From the NCBI GenBank assembly GCA_003388555.1, contig QQVD01000040.1, positions 1 through 64,000 on the forward strand: 64,000 nucleotides of DNA. Reading direction: 5' to 3'. Within the stretch, counting starts at the first letter, position 1, and every line of letters starts with the position of its first letter. Positions 34,609-42,970 of the stretch are shown here, one piece after another. The translations under genes were made by a program, and so were the position numbers. This DNA comes from Acidobacteriota bacterium (GTDB lineage Bacteria > Acidobacteriota > Thermoanaerobaculia > Multivoradales > Multivoraceae). A model generated the notes under the pieces. It searched no databases and was not told the DNA's origin. It was given only the letters and a program-made list of their open reading frames with translations.

Positions 34609-35952
34609 ATGAACAGCACGCGACGGGAAGCCAGCCGCCGGTGTCCTCGAACGCTCTCGGCAGCGGGTGGGGCCCTGCTGGCGCTGGTCGCCGGATGCGC
34701 CGCGCCGAGTGGCGACGAGGACTCGGATCCAGAGGCCGACAGCGCGGAGACGGTGACGGAGACACCGCGCGAACGCATGGCACGGGTGATCCGCGAGTAC
34801 GACGCCCAGGGCATCCACCGCACCGGCACCGAGGTCGACGATGCCAGCGCCCGCTGGTTCGCGGACCTGGTGCGCGAGGCCGGCTTCGAGCCCCAGCTCG
34901 AGGAGCTGACCTATCCCCACAGCGAGTTCCTCCAGGCCGAGCTGCGGCTGGCGGACGGCAGCGTGGTCGAGGGGATCCCCCTCTTCGACGGCGGCGCGAC
35001 CGGAGCCGAAGGGGTGCGCGGCGTGCTGCGCGAGGTGCAGGTCGACGAGGCGGCCGCCGAGGCGCCGCTGCCGGCAGACGCGCCGGCGGCGATCTTCTTC
35101 GCCCGCATCGGCCCGCTGGCGAGCTACGCGCCGGGATTCCGGCCGCTGCGCGAGCATCCCTCGGTGATCGGACTGGTCGCGGTGACCGGTGGTGCCGAGC
35201 TCGGCCTGCCGGAGGGCTACTCGTTGATCAACGCCAACCGCTACCTCGAGCCCTACGGTGCGCCGGCGCTGCAGGTAGAGAGCCAGGCCTGGGAGACGCT
35301 CGCAGCGCACGCCGGGCAGGAGGTCGAGCTGGTGATCGAGGCCCGCCGCTCCCCTCGGGTGGTCTACAACGTGTTGGCCACGGTGCCGGGCAGCGCTCCC
35401 GGGCTGGCGCCCGTCGTGGTGATGACGCCGCGCAGCGGCTGGTGGCAGTGCGCCTCGGAGCGTGGTGGCGGCATCGCGGTGTGGGTCGAGCTGCTGCACG
35501 CGCTGCGCCAGCAGCCTCCGGCGCGCAGCGTGCACTTCGTCGCCTCCACCGGCCACGAGCTCGGCCACGTCGGCCTCGATCACCACCTGGCGGAACGTCC
35601 GGAGCTGATCGCCGGCGCCCACCTCTGGCTGCACCTGGGGGCGAACTTCGCCGCCGCGACGGCGCCGGGGATCCGGCTGCAGGCGTCGAGCCAGGAGCTG
35701 TTCGACGACGCCGCAGCGCGTCTGCAGGCCGCCGGCGCCCAGGTGGCGGTGGCGACCCCGATCGACCAGCGCCCGCTCGGCGAAGCGCGCAACATCCACG
35801 ACGGCGGCGGCCGCTTCGTCTCGATCCTCGGCGGCAACGGCCTCTTCCACTCGCCGCAGGATCGCTGGCCGGACGCGGTCGACCTCGACGTCCTCGAGTC
35901 GGTGCGCGCCGCCATCGTAGGGCTGGTGCAGGCGCAGGCCCCCGCGCCCTGA
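34609..35952 (+). CDS. M28-like lipoprotein with degenerate metal site
   Basis: This 447-residue lipoprotein (ALVAGC lipobox) has the layout of an M28 zinc aminopeptidase with an inserted PA-like domain (residues 130-230). The conserved metal ligands are largely not seen. The usual H-x-D strand reads VVVMTPRSGWWQCASERGGG, the usual EE motif is replaced by ASTGHELGHVGLDHHL, and the C-terminal His lies in NGLFHSPQDRW. It may bind metal differently or not at all. ATG 34609 has a good Shine-Dalgarno (GAGGGAGAT). It follows the PIG-L gene in the same direction, so the two may act on the same extracellular substrate. Confidence 0.75.
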   Translation: MNSTRREASRRCPRTLSAAGGALLALVAGCAAPSGDEDSDPEADSAETVTETPRERMARVIREYDAQGIHRTGTEVDDASARWFADLVREAGFEPQLEELTYPHSEFLQAELRLADGSVVEGIPLFDGGATGAEGVRGVLREVQVDEAAAEAPLPADAPAAIFFARIGPLASYAPGFRPLREHPSVIGLVAVTGGAELGLPEGYSLINANRYLEPYGAPALQVESQAWETLAAHAGQEVELVIEARRSPRVVYNVLATVPGSAPGLAPVVVMTPRSGWWQCASERGGGIAVWVELLHALRQQPPARSVHFVASTGHELGHVGLDHHLAERPELIAGAHLWLHLGANFAAATAPGIRLQASSQELFDDAAARLQAAGAQVAVATPIDQRPLGEARNIHDGGGRFVSILGGNGLFHSPQDRWPDAVDLDVLESVRAAIVGLVQAQAPAP

Positions 35953-36029
35953 GCGCGCACCCGATCCAACGCCGACCCCGAACATGGGTGCAGCCTCGTT
36001 CGCCGAGCGCTCACCAGGAGGAGACCGAA

Positions 36030-36542
36030 TTGAGTGACGAGAAAGCGACCAGCCCGCAGGGTCCTGCGCTGACCGAAGTCGCACCGGCGTTCGTCGAGAT
36101 GGCCCACAGCATCGTCTGGGCATCGGTGGCCACCGTCGACCGCCGTGGCCGTCCACGCTCGCGCATCCTGCACCCGATCTGGCAGTGGGACGGCGAGGAG
36201 CTCGTCGGTTGGGTGGCCACCGGTCCGACACCGACCAAGCGTGCTCACCTCGAGCACTCCCCCTTCGTCTCGTGCAACTACTGGGCTCCGTCGCAGGACA
36301 CCTGCGTCGCCGAGTGCCGCGCCAGCTGGCGGCTCGACGACGAGACCTGCACCTGGCTGTGGGAGCTGCTGGCGAGCACGCCGCCGCCGGTCGGCTACGA
36401 CCCTTCGATCATCCCGGTGTGGGAGGAGCCGACCCAGCCCGAGTTCGCGGCGCTGCGCCTCGAGCCGTGGCGGCTGCGGGTCTTCCCGGGCTCGGTGCTG
36501 ATGGGCCAGGGCGGCGACGTGCTGACCTGGCGCGAGCGCTGA
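36030..36542 (+). CDS. PPOX-fold (pyridoxamine phosphate oxidase-like) protein
   Basis: This 170-residue cytosolic protein has the split-barrel flavin-binding fold. Key segments are IVWASVATVDRRGRPRSRILHPIW, which contacts FMN in relatives, and GPTPTKRAHLEHSPFVSCNYW. It may bind FMN, F420 or heme; the sequence alone does not decide. The TTG start is fixed by an excellent Shine-Dalgarno (AGGAGGAG, 36016-36023). It follows the M28-like gene after 77 bp and precedes the ATP-grasp gene by 41 bp in one plus-strand run. Confidence 0.85.
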   Translation: MSDEKATSPQGPALTEVAPAFVEMAHSIVWASVATVDRRGRPRSRILHPIWQWDGEELVGWVATGPTPTKRAHLEHSPFVSCNYWAPSQDTCVAECRASWRLDDETCTWLWELLASTPPPVGYDPSIIPVWEEPTQPEFAALRLEPWRLRVFPGSVLMGQGGDVLTWRER

Positions 36543-36583
36543 GGATCTCCGGTCCGAGACCGATCGCGAGAATCTCCGCTGCG

Positions 36584-37489
36584 ATGCCCGAAGCGCGACG
36601 CCACTGCGTCTTCCTCACCGAGGACGGCCGGGAGAACGGTGCCGGGAAGGGCGTCGAGCCGGACGACGAGCACGCCGCGCACGCCCTGCGGCGGCGTGGC
36701 TGGTCGGTGCACGGGCTCGGCTGGCGCCAGGCGGCGACGGCCTCGGATCTCGAGGGCGTCCTGGCGGTGGTGCGCTCGACCTGGGACTACGTCGGCTCTC
36801 CCGCCGACTTCCTCGCCTCCCTGGCCGAGCTCGAATCCCGCGGCGCCCGGCTGGCGAACCGGCTCGAGACGATGCGCTGGAACTGCGACAAGAGCTATCT
36901 GCGCGATCTCGAGCGCGCCGGAGTGCCGGTGGTGCCGACCCGCTGGTGGGACGGCTGCGACCCGCAGCGTCTCGCCGCGAGCGTCGACGAGGTGCTTCAG
37001 ACCTCGCAGGGTGTGGTGCTGAAGCCGACGATCGGCGCCAACGCCTACAAGACCCTGTCGCTGCGGCGGTCCGACCTCGACGCCGGCGGCCTGGAGGCGG
37101 CGACGCGCGACCTGGCCGGGCTGTCGGTCATGGTGCAGCCGCTGCTCGACTCGGTACGCCGCGAAGGAGAATGGTCGGTGGTCTTCCTCGGTGGCGCGCC
37201 GAGCCACGCGGTGATCAAGCGCCCCGCCGCGGGCGAGTTCCGGGTCCAGGAGTCGCTGGGCGGTCGGATCGCCGCGGCCGAGCTCAGCGGCGAGTTGATC
37301 GAGGCCGCGGCCGGGGCGTTGGCGCCTCTGGAGGCCCCGCCGCTCTACGCCCGCGTCGATCTTCTGCGCGGTGACGACGGAGGGCTGCTGCTGATCGAGC
37401 TCGAGCTGATCGAGCCGTCGCTCTTCTTCGCGCTGGGCCCGGGCTCGGCGGAGAGGTTCGCCGACGCGGTCGAGGAGTGGACAAGGTGA
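36584..37489 (+). CDS. ATP-grasp domain protein
   Basis: This 301-residue protein has the ATP-grasp ligase fold. An N-terminal pre-grasp region (VVRSTWDYVGSPADFL) leads into the nucleotide-binding strand VVLKPTIGANAYKT. Next come EWSVVFLGG and the metal-binding strands YARVDLLRGDDGG and LIELELIEPSLFF. It should form amide or thioester bonds with ATP, possibly ligating an amino acid or peptide; the substrate is unknown. The last four bases overlap the kynureninase start as GTGA, so the two are translationally coupled. That pairing suggests a shared small-molecule pathway rather than general catabolism. Confidence 0.85.
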   Translation: MPEARRHCVFLTEDGRENGAGKGVEPDDEHAAHALRRRGWSVHGLGWRQAATASDLEGVLAVVRSTWDYVGSPADFLASLAELESRGARLANRLETMRWNCDKSYLRDLERAGVPVVPTRWWDGCDPQRLAASVDEVLQTSQGVVLKPTIGANAYKTLSLRRSDLDAGGLEAATRDLAGLSVMVQPLLDSVRREGEWSVVFLGGAPSHAVIKRPAAGEFRVQESLGGRIAAAELSGELIEAAAGALAPLEAPPLYARVDLLRGDDGGLLLIELELIEPSLFFALGPGSAERFADAVEEWTR

Positions 37490-38757
37490 ACGCCGAAACC
37501 GAGCTTGCCCTGGCGCGGCTGGAGGAGGAGGCCGAGCAGGCCGATCGCGACGATCCGCTCACCGCGGCGCGCCAGCGCTTCACGATCCCGGAGGGCGTGG
37601 TCTACCTCGACGGCAACTCCCTGGGCGCGCTGCCGCGCGGCGCCGCCGAGACGATCGAGCGCTGCGTGCGGCGCGAGTGGGGCGAGGGCCTGGTCGGCAG
37701 CTGGAACGAGGCTGGCTGGTACGAGCTGCCGCTGCGGCTCGGAGATCGTCTGGCGCCTATCGTTGGCGCCGAGCCGGGCCATCTGGTCGTCTGCGACACG
37801 ACGACGCTCAACCTCTACAAGGCGCTGGGCGCGGCTCTTTCGCTGCGCCGCGAGCGCCGCGTGGTACTGGTCGACGGCGGCGACTTCCCGACCAACCTCT
37901 ACATCACCCGGTCGGCGCTCGCCGCGGCGCCGGGCGCGCCGGAGTGCGTCGAGCTCGAACCGGGCGAGGACCCGCTGGCGCGCATCGCCGCCCTCGGCGA
38001 CCGCCTCGCGGCGGTGGCGATGAGCCACGTCAGCTACCGCACCGGGGCGATGCGCGATCTCGCAGCGGTGACGGCAGCGGCGCACCGGCAGGGCGCCCTC
38101 GCGGTCTGGGACCTCTGCCACAGCGCCGGCGCGATGCCGCTCGAGCTGGCGCGCAGCGGCGTCGACTTCGCGGTGGGCTGCACCTACAAGTACCTCAACG
38201 GCGGGCCCGGGGCGCCGGCGTGGATCTACGTCGCGCCGTGCCACCTGGCCGAGTGCGAACAGCCGCTGGCCGGTTGGATGGGTCACGCCAGCCCCTTCGA
38301 CTTCGAGCCGCGCCACCGCCGGCATCCCGGCATCCGCGCCTTCCTCTGCGGCACCCCCCACATCGTCTCGATGCGGGGCGTCGAGGCCGGCCTGGCGACC
38401 TTCGACGGCATCGATCTCGCCGCGGTGCGCGAGAAGTCGATGCGGCTCGGCGAGCTCTTCCGGCGCGCCGTCGAGGCGGCCCGGCTGCCGCGCGTCGAGC
38501 TCGCCTGTCCGGCCGACCCGGCGGCGCGAGGCTCGCAGGTGTGCTTCCGCCACCCGCGCGGCTACGCCGTGGTGCAGGCGCTGATCGAGCAGCGGGTCAT
38601 CGGCGACTTCCGCGCCCCCGACGTGATGCGCTTCGGTTTCGCGCCGCTCTATCTGCGCCACGTCGAGGCGCTGCGTGCGGCGCGCAGCCTGATCGGCTGC
38701 GTCGAGGCCGAGGTGTGGCGCCAGGAGCGCTTCGCCCGCCGCGCCGACGTGACCTGA
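37486..38757 (+). CDS. kynU: Kynureninase
   Basis: This protein of about 423 residues is a fold-type I PLP enzyme of the kynureninase family, which cleaves kynurenine or 3-hydroxykynurenine to anthranilates and alanine. Family motifs include VYLDGNSLGALP near the N-terminus, WDLCHSAGAMPLEL (Asp for PLP), the PLP Lys235 in GCTYKYLNGGPG and PDVMRFGFAPLY near the end. The GTG at 37486 overlaps the ATP-grasp stop (GTGA) and has GAGGAG eight bases upstream; a GTG at 37477 is possible. No tryptophan dioxygenase or kynurenine formamidase gene is nearby. Confidence 0.92.
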   Translation: MNAETELALARLEEEAEQADRDDPLTAARQRFTIPEGVVYLDGNSLGALPRGAAETIERCVRREWGEGLVGSWNEAGWYELPLRLGDRLAPIVGAEPGHLVVCDTTTLNLYKALGAALSLRRERRVVLVDGGDFPTNLYITRSALAAAPGAPECVELEPGEDPLARIAALGDRLAAVAMSHVSYRTGAMRDLAAVTAAAHRQGALAVWDLCHSAGAMPLELARSGVDFAVGCTYKYLNGGPGAPAWIYVAPCHLAECEQPLAGWMGHASPFDFEPRHRRHPGIRAFLCGTPHIVSMRGVEAGLATFDGIDLAAVREKSMRLGELFRRAVEAARLPRVELACPADPAARGSQVCFRHPRGYAVVQALIEQRVIGDFRAPDVMRFGFAPLYLRHVEALRAARSLIGCVEAEVWRQERFARRADVT

Positions 38758-38788
38758 GCGCTCGCCCCGCGGTGTCTTGCCGAGGTGG

Positions 38789-38819
38789 TCACCTGAGGGG
38801 GCCGCACCCCCTCAGGTGA
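38789..38819. terminator. Perfect 13-bp inverted repeat between convergent genes
   Basis: The arms 38789-38801 and 38807-38819 are perfectly complementary around a five-base loop. The right arm contains the stop codon (38812-38814) of the minus-strand zinc-ribbon gene. The repeat lies 32 bases past the kynureninase stop. There is no T-run on either strand, so it may act as a bidirectional 3'-end hairpin or protection element rather than a textbook terminator. Confidence 0.7.
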
Positions 38820-39276
38820 TGCCGCCGAAGAGCTCGCGCAGGCTCCAGAAGTAGCTCAGCCTGGCGCTGCGCCTGCCGCCCTTCTCGTCGTCGGGAGAGA
38901 CCTCCCGCTGCACCCGCTCGAAGAAGACCTCGAGCGCCTCGAGCTCACCGCGGTCGAGCCAGACGCCGCGGCACTGCGGGCAGACGTCGACCAGGATCTG
39001 CGACGAGTAGCCGTGCTCGCGCCGGTCCATCGGGACCTCGCAGCGCGGGCAGGAGATCGGCGGCTTGCTCGCCGCCAGGGCCGCGGCGTGCGCCCGGCCG
39101 ACGAGGTCGGGCAGCGTCTTCAGCCGCTCGGAGTAGTCGTGCTCCCGGGTCTCCTGGATCTGGCGCAGCTCACCCGGATCGAGGTACCTGCCGCCGCAGG
39201 TGTCGCATTCGTCGACCCGGATGCTCTCTTCGTAGATGCGGCTCTGGAGGGTTGTCTGATCGTGCGGACAGCGCAT
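38812..39276 (-). CDS. Tandem zinc-ribbon (zf-TFIIB type) protein
   Basis: This 154-residue protein has two zinc-binding units: CPHDQ with CDTCGGRYLDPGEL (Cys3, Cys24, Cys27) and CPRCEVPMDR with CPQCRGVWLDRGEL (Cys76, Cys79, Cys99, Cys102). The repeated C-x-x-C-x-G-x-W/Y-L-D-x-G-E-L pattern is typical of zf-TFIIB proteins of unknown role. A charged tail (SPDDEKGGRRSAR) and a short hydrophobic end follow. The start is an ATG. It is convergent with kynureninase and shares a perfect hairpin at its stop. The function is unknown. Confidence 0.88.
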   Translation of the reverse strand: MRCPHDQTTLQSRIYEESIRVDECDTCGGRYLDPGELRQIQETREHDYSERLKTLPDLVGRAHAAALAASKPPISCPRCEVPMDRREHGYSSQILVDVCPQCRGVWLDRGELEALEVFFERVQREVSPDDEKGGRRSARLSYFWSLRELFGGIT

Positions 39277-39410
39277 GGATGGCCTCGAAGTCGTGAGTGC
39301 GAGCGTGCTTGGCGTGCAGTGTGGGCCCGTGCCGGACCGCTCGCGATGATGCCACGTGGGGCCAGGGCGCAGCGCCCCGGCGCTCGTCGTCGGCCCCGCC
39401 GGGGTCGCGC

Positions 39411-41018
39411 TCAGGCCTCCGGCAGGCGCTGCCAGAGGTCTTCGCCGCCGGTGCGCGCGGCGACCACGGCGCCGCCCTCCTCGTCGCGTTCGAAGTGGAT
39501 CTCCGAGGCGTCGACAGGATCGAAGAAGAGATCGTCCTCCTCGCCGTCGAGGTGGAGCGTGAACGCGCCCTGCCCCGGGACGTCGACCCGCAGCGTCTCG
39601 CCGTCTCCTGCGGCGCTGATCGTGATCGTCATCTCGGGCCGCTCGGGGCGCGCGTAGCGTCCGGCGTACTGGGCCGCGTCCGCGGTGGAGACCGGTCTGG
39701 CGGCGCGCTCCGTCGGCTCGTGTCCGGGCCAGTCGTAGATCTCGGCCACCGCACGCACCAGCTCACTGGCCAGGGCGCTGCCGCGGTCGCCGTTGGCCAT
39801 CACCGCGACGCCGTAGCCCTGCGCCGGATCCCTGGCGGTGATCCACTGCGCCTTGAATCCCTCGTTCGATCCACCGTGACGGAAGGTGGCGCCGGCGCCC
39901 TCGCCGCCGAGTCCGACGCCGAGGCCCCAGCCGCGCAGGGCGCCGTCGGGGTCCCCGTTCGGAGTCAGCATCGCCTCCATGGTGGCGCGCGAGACGACCG
40001 GAGCGGCCGGTGATTCCGACGGATCGGCGTCGCTGCGGAGGATGTCCAGCAGATGGGCCGAGAGCGTCGCCAGGTCAGCCGCCGTCGTCCACAGGCCCGC
40101 GGCGGCCTGCTCGGGGTAGTTGTGCCACTCGCCCTCCACCTCGCTGCCGTCGCCCCGGTGCCCGCGCGCCGCCGCGCTCCAGCGCTCGGGCGGCAGCGGC
40201 TGCTCGAAGGTCGACGAGATCATCCCGGCCGGAACGAGCACCCGCTCGCGGGCGACCTCGGCGAACGGCCGACCGGTGACGTCCTCGATCAGCTGCTCGA
40301 CCACGGTGAAGCCGCCGCCCGAGTACTGCCAGGCCTCGCCGGGCCGGCGGAACACGGTGACCGGGTCGGTGTTGCCGTCGCCGTCGAGCACCTCGATGTT
40401 CGACGGGATGGCCTTGCCCGGAGAGAACTCCTGGTCCTTGCGGTAGCCGGGAAAGCCCCACACCGTGGTGCCCGCCGAGTGGGTGAGCAGATGGCGCAGG
40501 GTCACCGGGTGCTCGTCCTGGCCCTCGTGGGGCGGCACCTGCCACGAGGTGAGCCTACGGTTCACCGGCTCGTCGAGATCGAGCAGGCCCTCGTCGACCA
40601 GCGACAACGCGACCAGGGCGGCGACCGGCTTGGAGATCGAGGCGGCCTGGAAGAGCGTGTTCGGGCCCGCCTCGACCCCCTCGGCGGGATCGGCGAGGCC
40701 CCAGACGCGGTGCCAGGCGACCTCACCGTCCGCCAGGACCGCCATCCCCACCGCCGGTACCTGGTGCTCCTGCATCCTCTGCTCGAGCGTCCAGACCTGC
40801 GGCTGGCGGCCGGCCAGCTGGATCGCCGGCTGCAGTCGCGCCGCGACGCGCGCGATCGCCTCCTCGTGGTCTGCAGGCTGCAGGCGGTCCGCGTCGGCGG
40901 TGTCGTCGGGCGACGGCGCGCAGGCGGCGGCGCCGAGCACCAGCAGGGTGAGCCAGCGCCGGTTGGCGCGCCGCCACGGGCTCTCGTCGTGGACCGTCGG
41001 ATCGGGGCAGGGGGTCAT
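39411..41018 (-). CDS. Serine hydrolase lipoprotein (class C beta-lactamase-like)
   Basis: This 535-residue protein has a hydrophobic signal ending in a lipobox-like LGAAAC (Cys33). The penicillin-binding/beta-lactamase-like domain has the catalytic Ser-x-x-Lys at Ser127/Lys130 (ASISKP), a Tyr in WQYSGGGF and the third motif FRHGGSNEGF. A C-terminal domain of about 110 residues contains DAAQYAGRYARPERP, typical of the lipocalin-like tail of such hydrolases. It probably acts as an esterase or D-peptidase rather than a true beta-lactamase. The ATG at 41018 has a Shine-Dalgarno (GAGGAGC). It is divergent from the symporter gene. Confidence 0.9.
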   Translation of the reverse strand: MTPCPDPTVHDESPWRRANRRWLTLLVLGAAACAPSPDDTADADRLQPADHEEAIARVAARLQPAIQLAGRQPQVWTLEQRMQEHQVPAVGMAVLADGEVAWHRVWGLADPAEGVEAGPNTLFQAASISKPVAALVALSLVDEGLLDLDEPVNRRLTSWQVPPHEGQDEHPVTLRHLLTHSAGTTVWGFPGYRKDQEFSPGKAIPSNIEVLDGDGNTDPVTVFRRPGEAWQYSGGGFTVVEQLIEDVTGRPFAEVARERVLVPAGMISSTFEQPLPPERWSAAARGHRGDGSEVEGEWHNYPEQAAAGLWTTAADLATLSAHLLDILRSDADPSESPAAPVVSRATMEAMLTPNGDPDGALRGWGLGVGLGGEGAGATFRHGGSNEGFKAQWITARDPAQGYGVAVMANGDRGSALASELVRAVAEIYDWPGHEPTERAARPVSTADAAQYAGRYARPERPEMTITISAAGDGETLRVDVPGQGAFTLHLDGEEDDLFFDPVDASEIHFERDEEGGAVVAARTGGEDLWQRLPEA

Positions 41019-41338
41019 GCTGGCTCCTCGTGGCTGGTGGCGTCGCCGTGTCGGCTGGCGGCCGGAGATGGCGGTCGGCGGCTCGGCGCCAGTCCGGTAG
41101 ACGGCCGCAGGGTCCATGGGGTTTCGCCGCCGTTGCGGCGGGGGGCGCAGCGCCGCCATGCCGAGGGGCCGCTCCTGCGCTGCTCATCGGCCGGGCTCTC
41201 TCGGTCGGTGCCGGAAAGCGCGCGATAGGCTGCGCCGACTTCCGCAATCTCCGTTGTCGCCGCCGGGCCGCGCTTCCGCCGCGCTTCCAGGCGATGCAAC
41301 TCCTCCGTCCTCCCTGTCTCGCGGAGTGAGGTCTCACG
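41019..41338. other. Divergent intergenic region, serine hydrolase to symporter
   Basis: This 320-base gap between divergent starts should hold promoters for both genes. I see no clear promoter, hairpin or small ORF in it. Long open frames cross it on both strands but their translations look non-coding. Confidence 0.45.
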
Positions 41339-42916
41339 ATGTTCTCGATCGCCGCCGTCGTCTGCGTCGTCTACCTGGTGCTCGTCACCGTGATCGGCAG
41401 CCTGCTGGCGCGCCGCGCCTCGAGCTCGGCGGGCTGGGCGGTGGCCTCCGGGAACATGGGCATCTGGATGATCGCCGCCGGTGTCGCCGGCACCCGGATC
41501 GGCGGCGTCGGCACCTACGGCGTCGCCGGCGACGTGATGGACAGCGGGCTGTGGAACCTGTGGTACGCGGTGAACACGTTCCTCGCCCTGGCGCTCGTCG
41601 GCCTCTTCTTCGCGGTGCCGTTCCGCCGCCTCGAGCTACGCACCGTCTCGGAGATCTTCACCCAGCGCTTCGGGCGCCGGCGCAGCCAGGTGCTGACCAG
41701 CCTCTGCGTGCAGACCGAGTACTTCATCGTCAACGTGCTCGAGCCGTTCGTCATCGGCAGCATCCTCAGCACCCTGGTGGGGATCCCGTTCGGTGTGGCG
41801 GTGTTCATCGGCGCCGCGGTGCTGATCACCTACACCGCGCTCGGCGGGCTGTGGGGCTCGGCGGTGACCAACCTGATCCACTGCGCGGTGGTGGTCTTCG
41901 GGCTGCTCGCCATCGTGGTGATCGGCGTCGGATCCTTCGGCGGCTGGGGCGCGGTGCAGCAGGCGGTGGAGGCGTCGCTCGCCGCCGCCGAGCCGACGCG
42001 CGACCCGGCCCGCTGGTGGAGCTTCGTCGGCGCCGGCTGGGGCGCGGTGCTGGCGATGTTCTTCTCGGCGACGATCCACACACCGGCGGCGTCGGTGTAC
42101 GTCAACTTCTCCTCCGCCGCCAAGAGCGAGCGCATCCTGCCGCGCTCGTTCCTGATCGCCGGCCTGGTGGCGGCGGTGATGCCGCTGCTCGCCGGCATCG
42201 TCGGCATGTTGACGCTGGCGCGCTACGGGGCCGGCGCCGGCCTGTCGAGCTACCGCGCCATCACCCAGTTCGCCATCGACCTCAGTCCGTTGGTCGGCGG
42301 CATCGCGGTGGCGGCGATCCTCGCCGCTGTGATCTCCTCGGGCGGGCCGATCCTGCTCGCCGGCGCCACCCTCTTCGTGCGCGACTGGGTTCCCGGATCC
42401 GACGCGCTCGAGCCGCGGGCCCAGCTGCGGCTCTACCGCATCACCACCATCGTCTACGGCCTGGTCGCCGCCCTCGTCGCGTGGCAGGCGGAGATCACCT
42501 CGATCCTCGATCTGCTGCTGCTCGGTTTCGCCATGGTGGTGCCGCCGGCCGTGGCGATGAGCTTCCTGCTCTTCTGGCGCAGGACCACCGAGCGTGCCTG
42601 CTTCTGGGGCATCGGCCTCGGCTACGGCATCAGCCTGCTCTGGTGGGGAGCGATCCAGTGGTGCTCGCGCATCGGCCTCGAGGTGGATTCCGCCTCGGGG
42701 GCCCTCGAGCGCGTCGCCCACGCGCTCTTCGTCGGCGCCAGAGGCGAGGGGATCGACCCCTCGTACCCGGCGACCCTGGTGCCGCTCGTCGCCGTGCCGC
42801 TGATCTCGCTCCTGGCGCCGGAGCGTGCGTCGTCCGAGGCGTCTGGCGAGCTCGAGCAGAGGCGCGACGACTTCTACCGCCGGCTCGCCCGACCGGTCCG
42901 GCACGCCAAGGGTTGA
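41339..42916 (+). CDS. Sodium:solute symporter family transporter
   Basis: This 525-residue polytopic membrane protein of the SSS family has 13-14 hydrophobic segments. Motifs such as GVAGTRIGGVGTYGVAGDVMDSG in helix 2, ELRTVSEIFTQRFG and TYTALGGLWGSAVTNLIH fit the LeuT-fold solute:sodium symporters. Segment ISSGGPILLAGATLFVRDW is also characteristic. It should couple sodium entry to uptake of a small molecule; the ligand is not predictable. It is monocistronic or followed by the convergent GCS2-CBS gene, with 54 bp between stops. Confidence 0.93.
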   Translation: MFSIAAVVCVVYLVLVTVIGSLLARRASSSAGWAVASGNMGIWMIAAGVAGTRIGGVGTYGVAGDVMDSGLWNLWYAVNTFLALALVGLFFAVPFRRLELRTVSEIFTQRFGRRRSQVLTSLCVQTEYFIVNVLEPFVIGSILSTLVGIPFGVAVFIGAAVLITYTALGGLWGSAVTNLIHCAVVVFGLLAIVVIGVGSFGGWGAVQQAVEASLAAAEPTRDPARWWSFVGAGWGAVLAMFFSATIHTPAASVYVNFSSAAKSERILPRSFLIAGLVAAVMPLLAGIVGMLTLARYGAGAGLSSYRAITQFAIDLSPLVGGIAVAAILAAVISSGGPILLAGATLFVRDWVPGSDALEPRAQLRLYRITTIVYGLVAALVAWQAEITSILDLLLLGFAMVVPPAVAMSFLLFWRRTTERACFWGIGLGYGISLLWWGAIQWCSRIGLEVDSASGALERVAHALFVGARGEGIDPSYPATLVPLVAVPLISLLAPERASSEASGELEQRRDDFYRRLARPVRHAKG

Positions 42917-42970
42917 TCGTTCGTCGGGGGCCGGCGGCCGCGGCCGACGCCTCCTCGGCGGGTCGCCGGG

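Noticed and set aside
33082-36231. Minus-strand frame of 1049 codons
   Set aside because: It is antisense to PIG-L, M28-like and PPOX genes, each with clear motifs; translation is Arg/His/Gln-rich.
39411-41018. Antibiotic resistance beta-lactamase
   Set aside because: The protein is a long lipoprotein with a C-terminal lipocalin-like tail, typical of esterase or D-peptidase relatives and not of dedicated class C enzymes.
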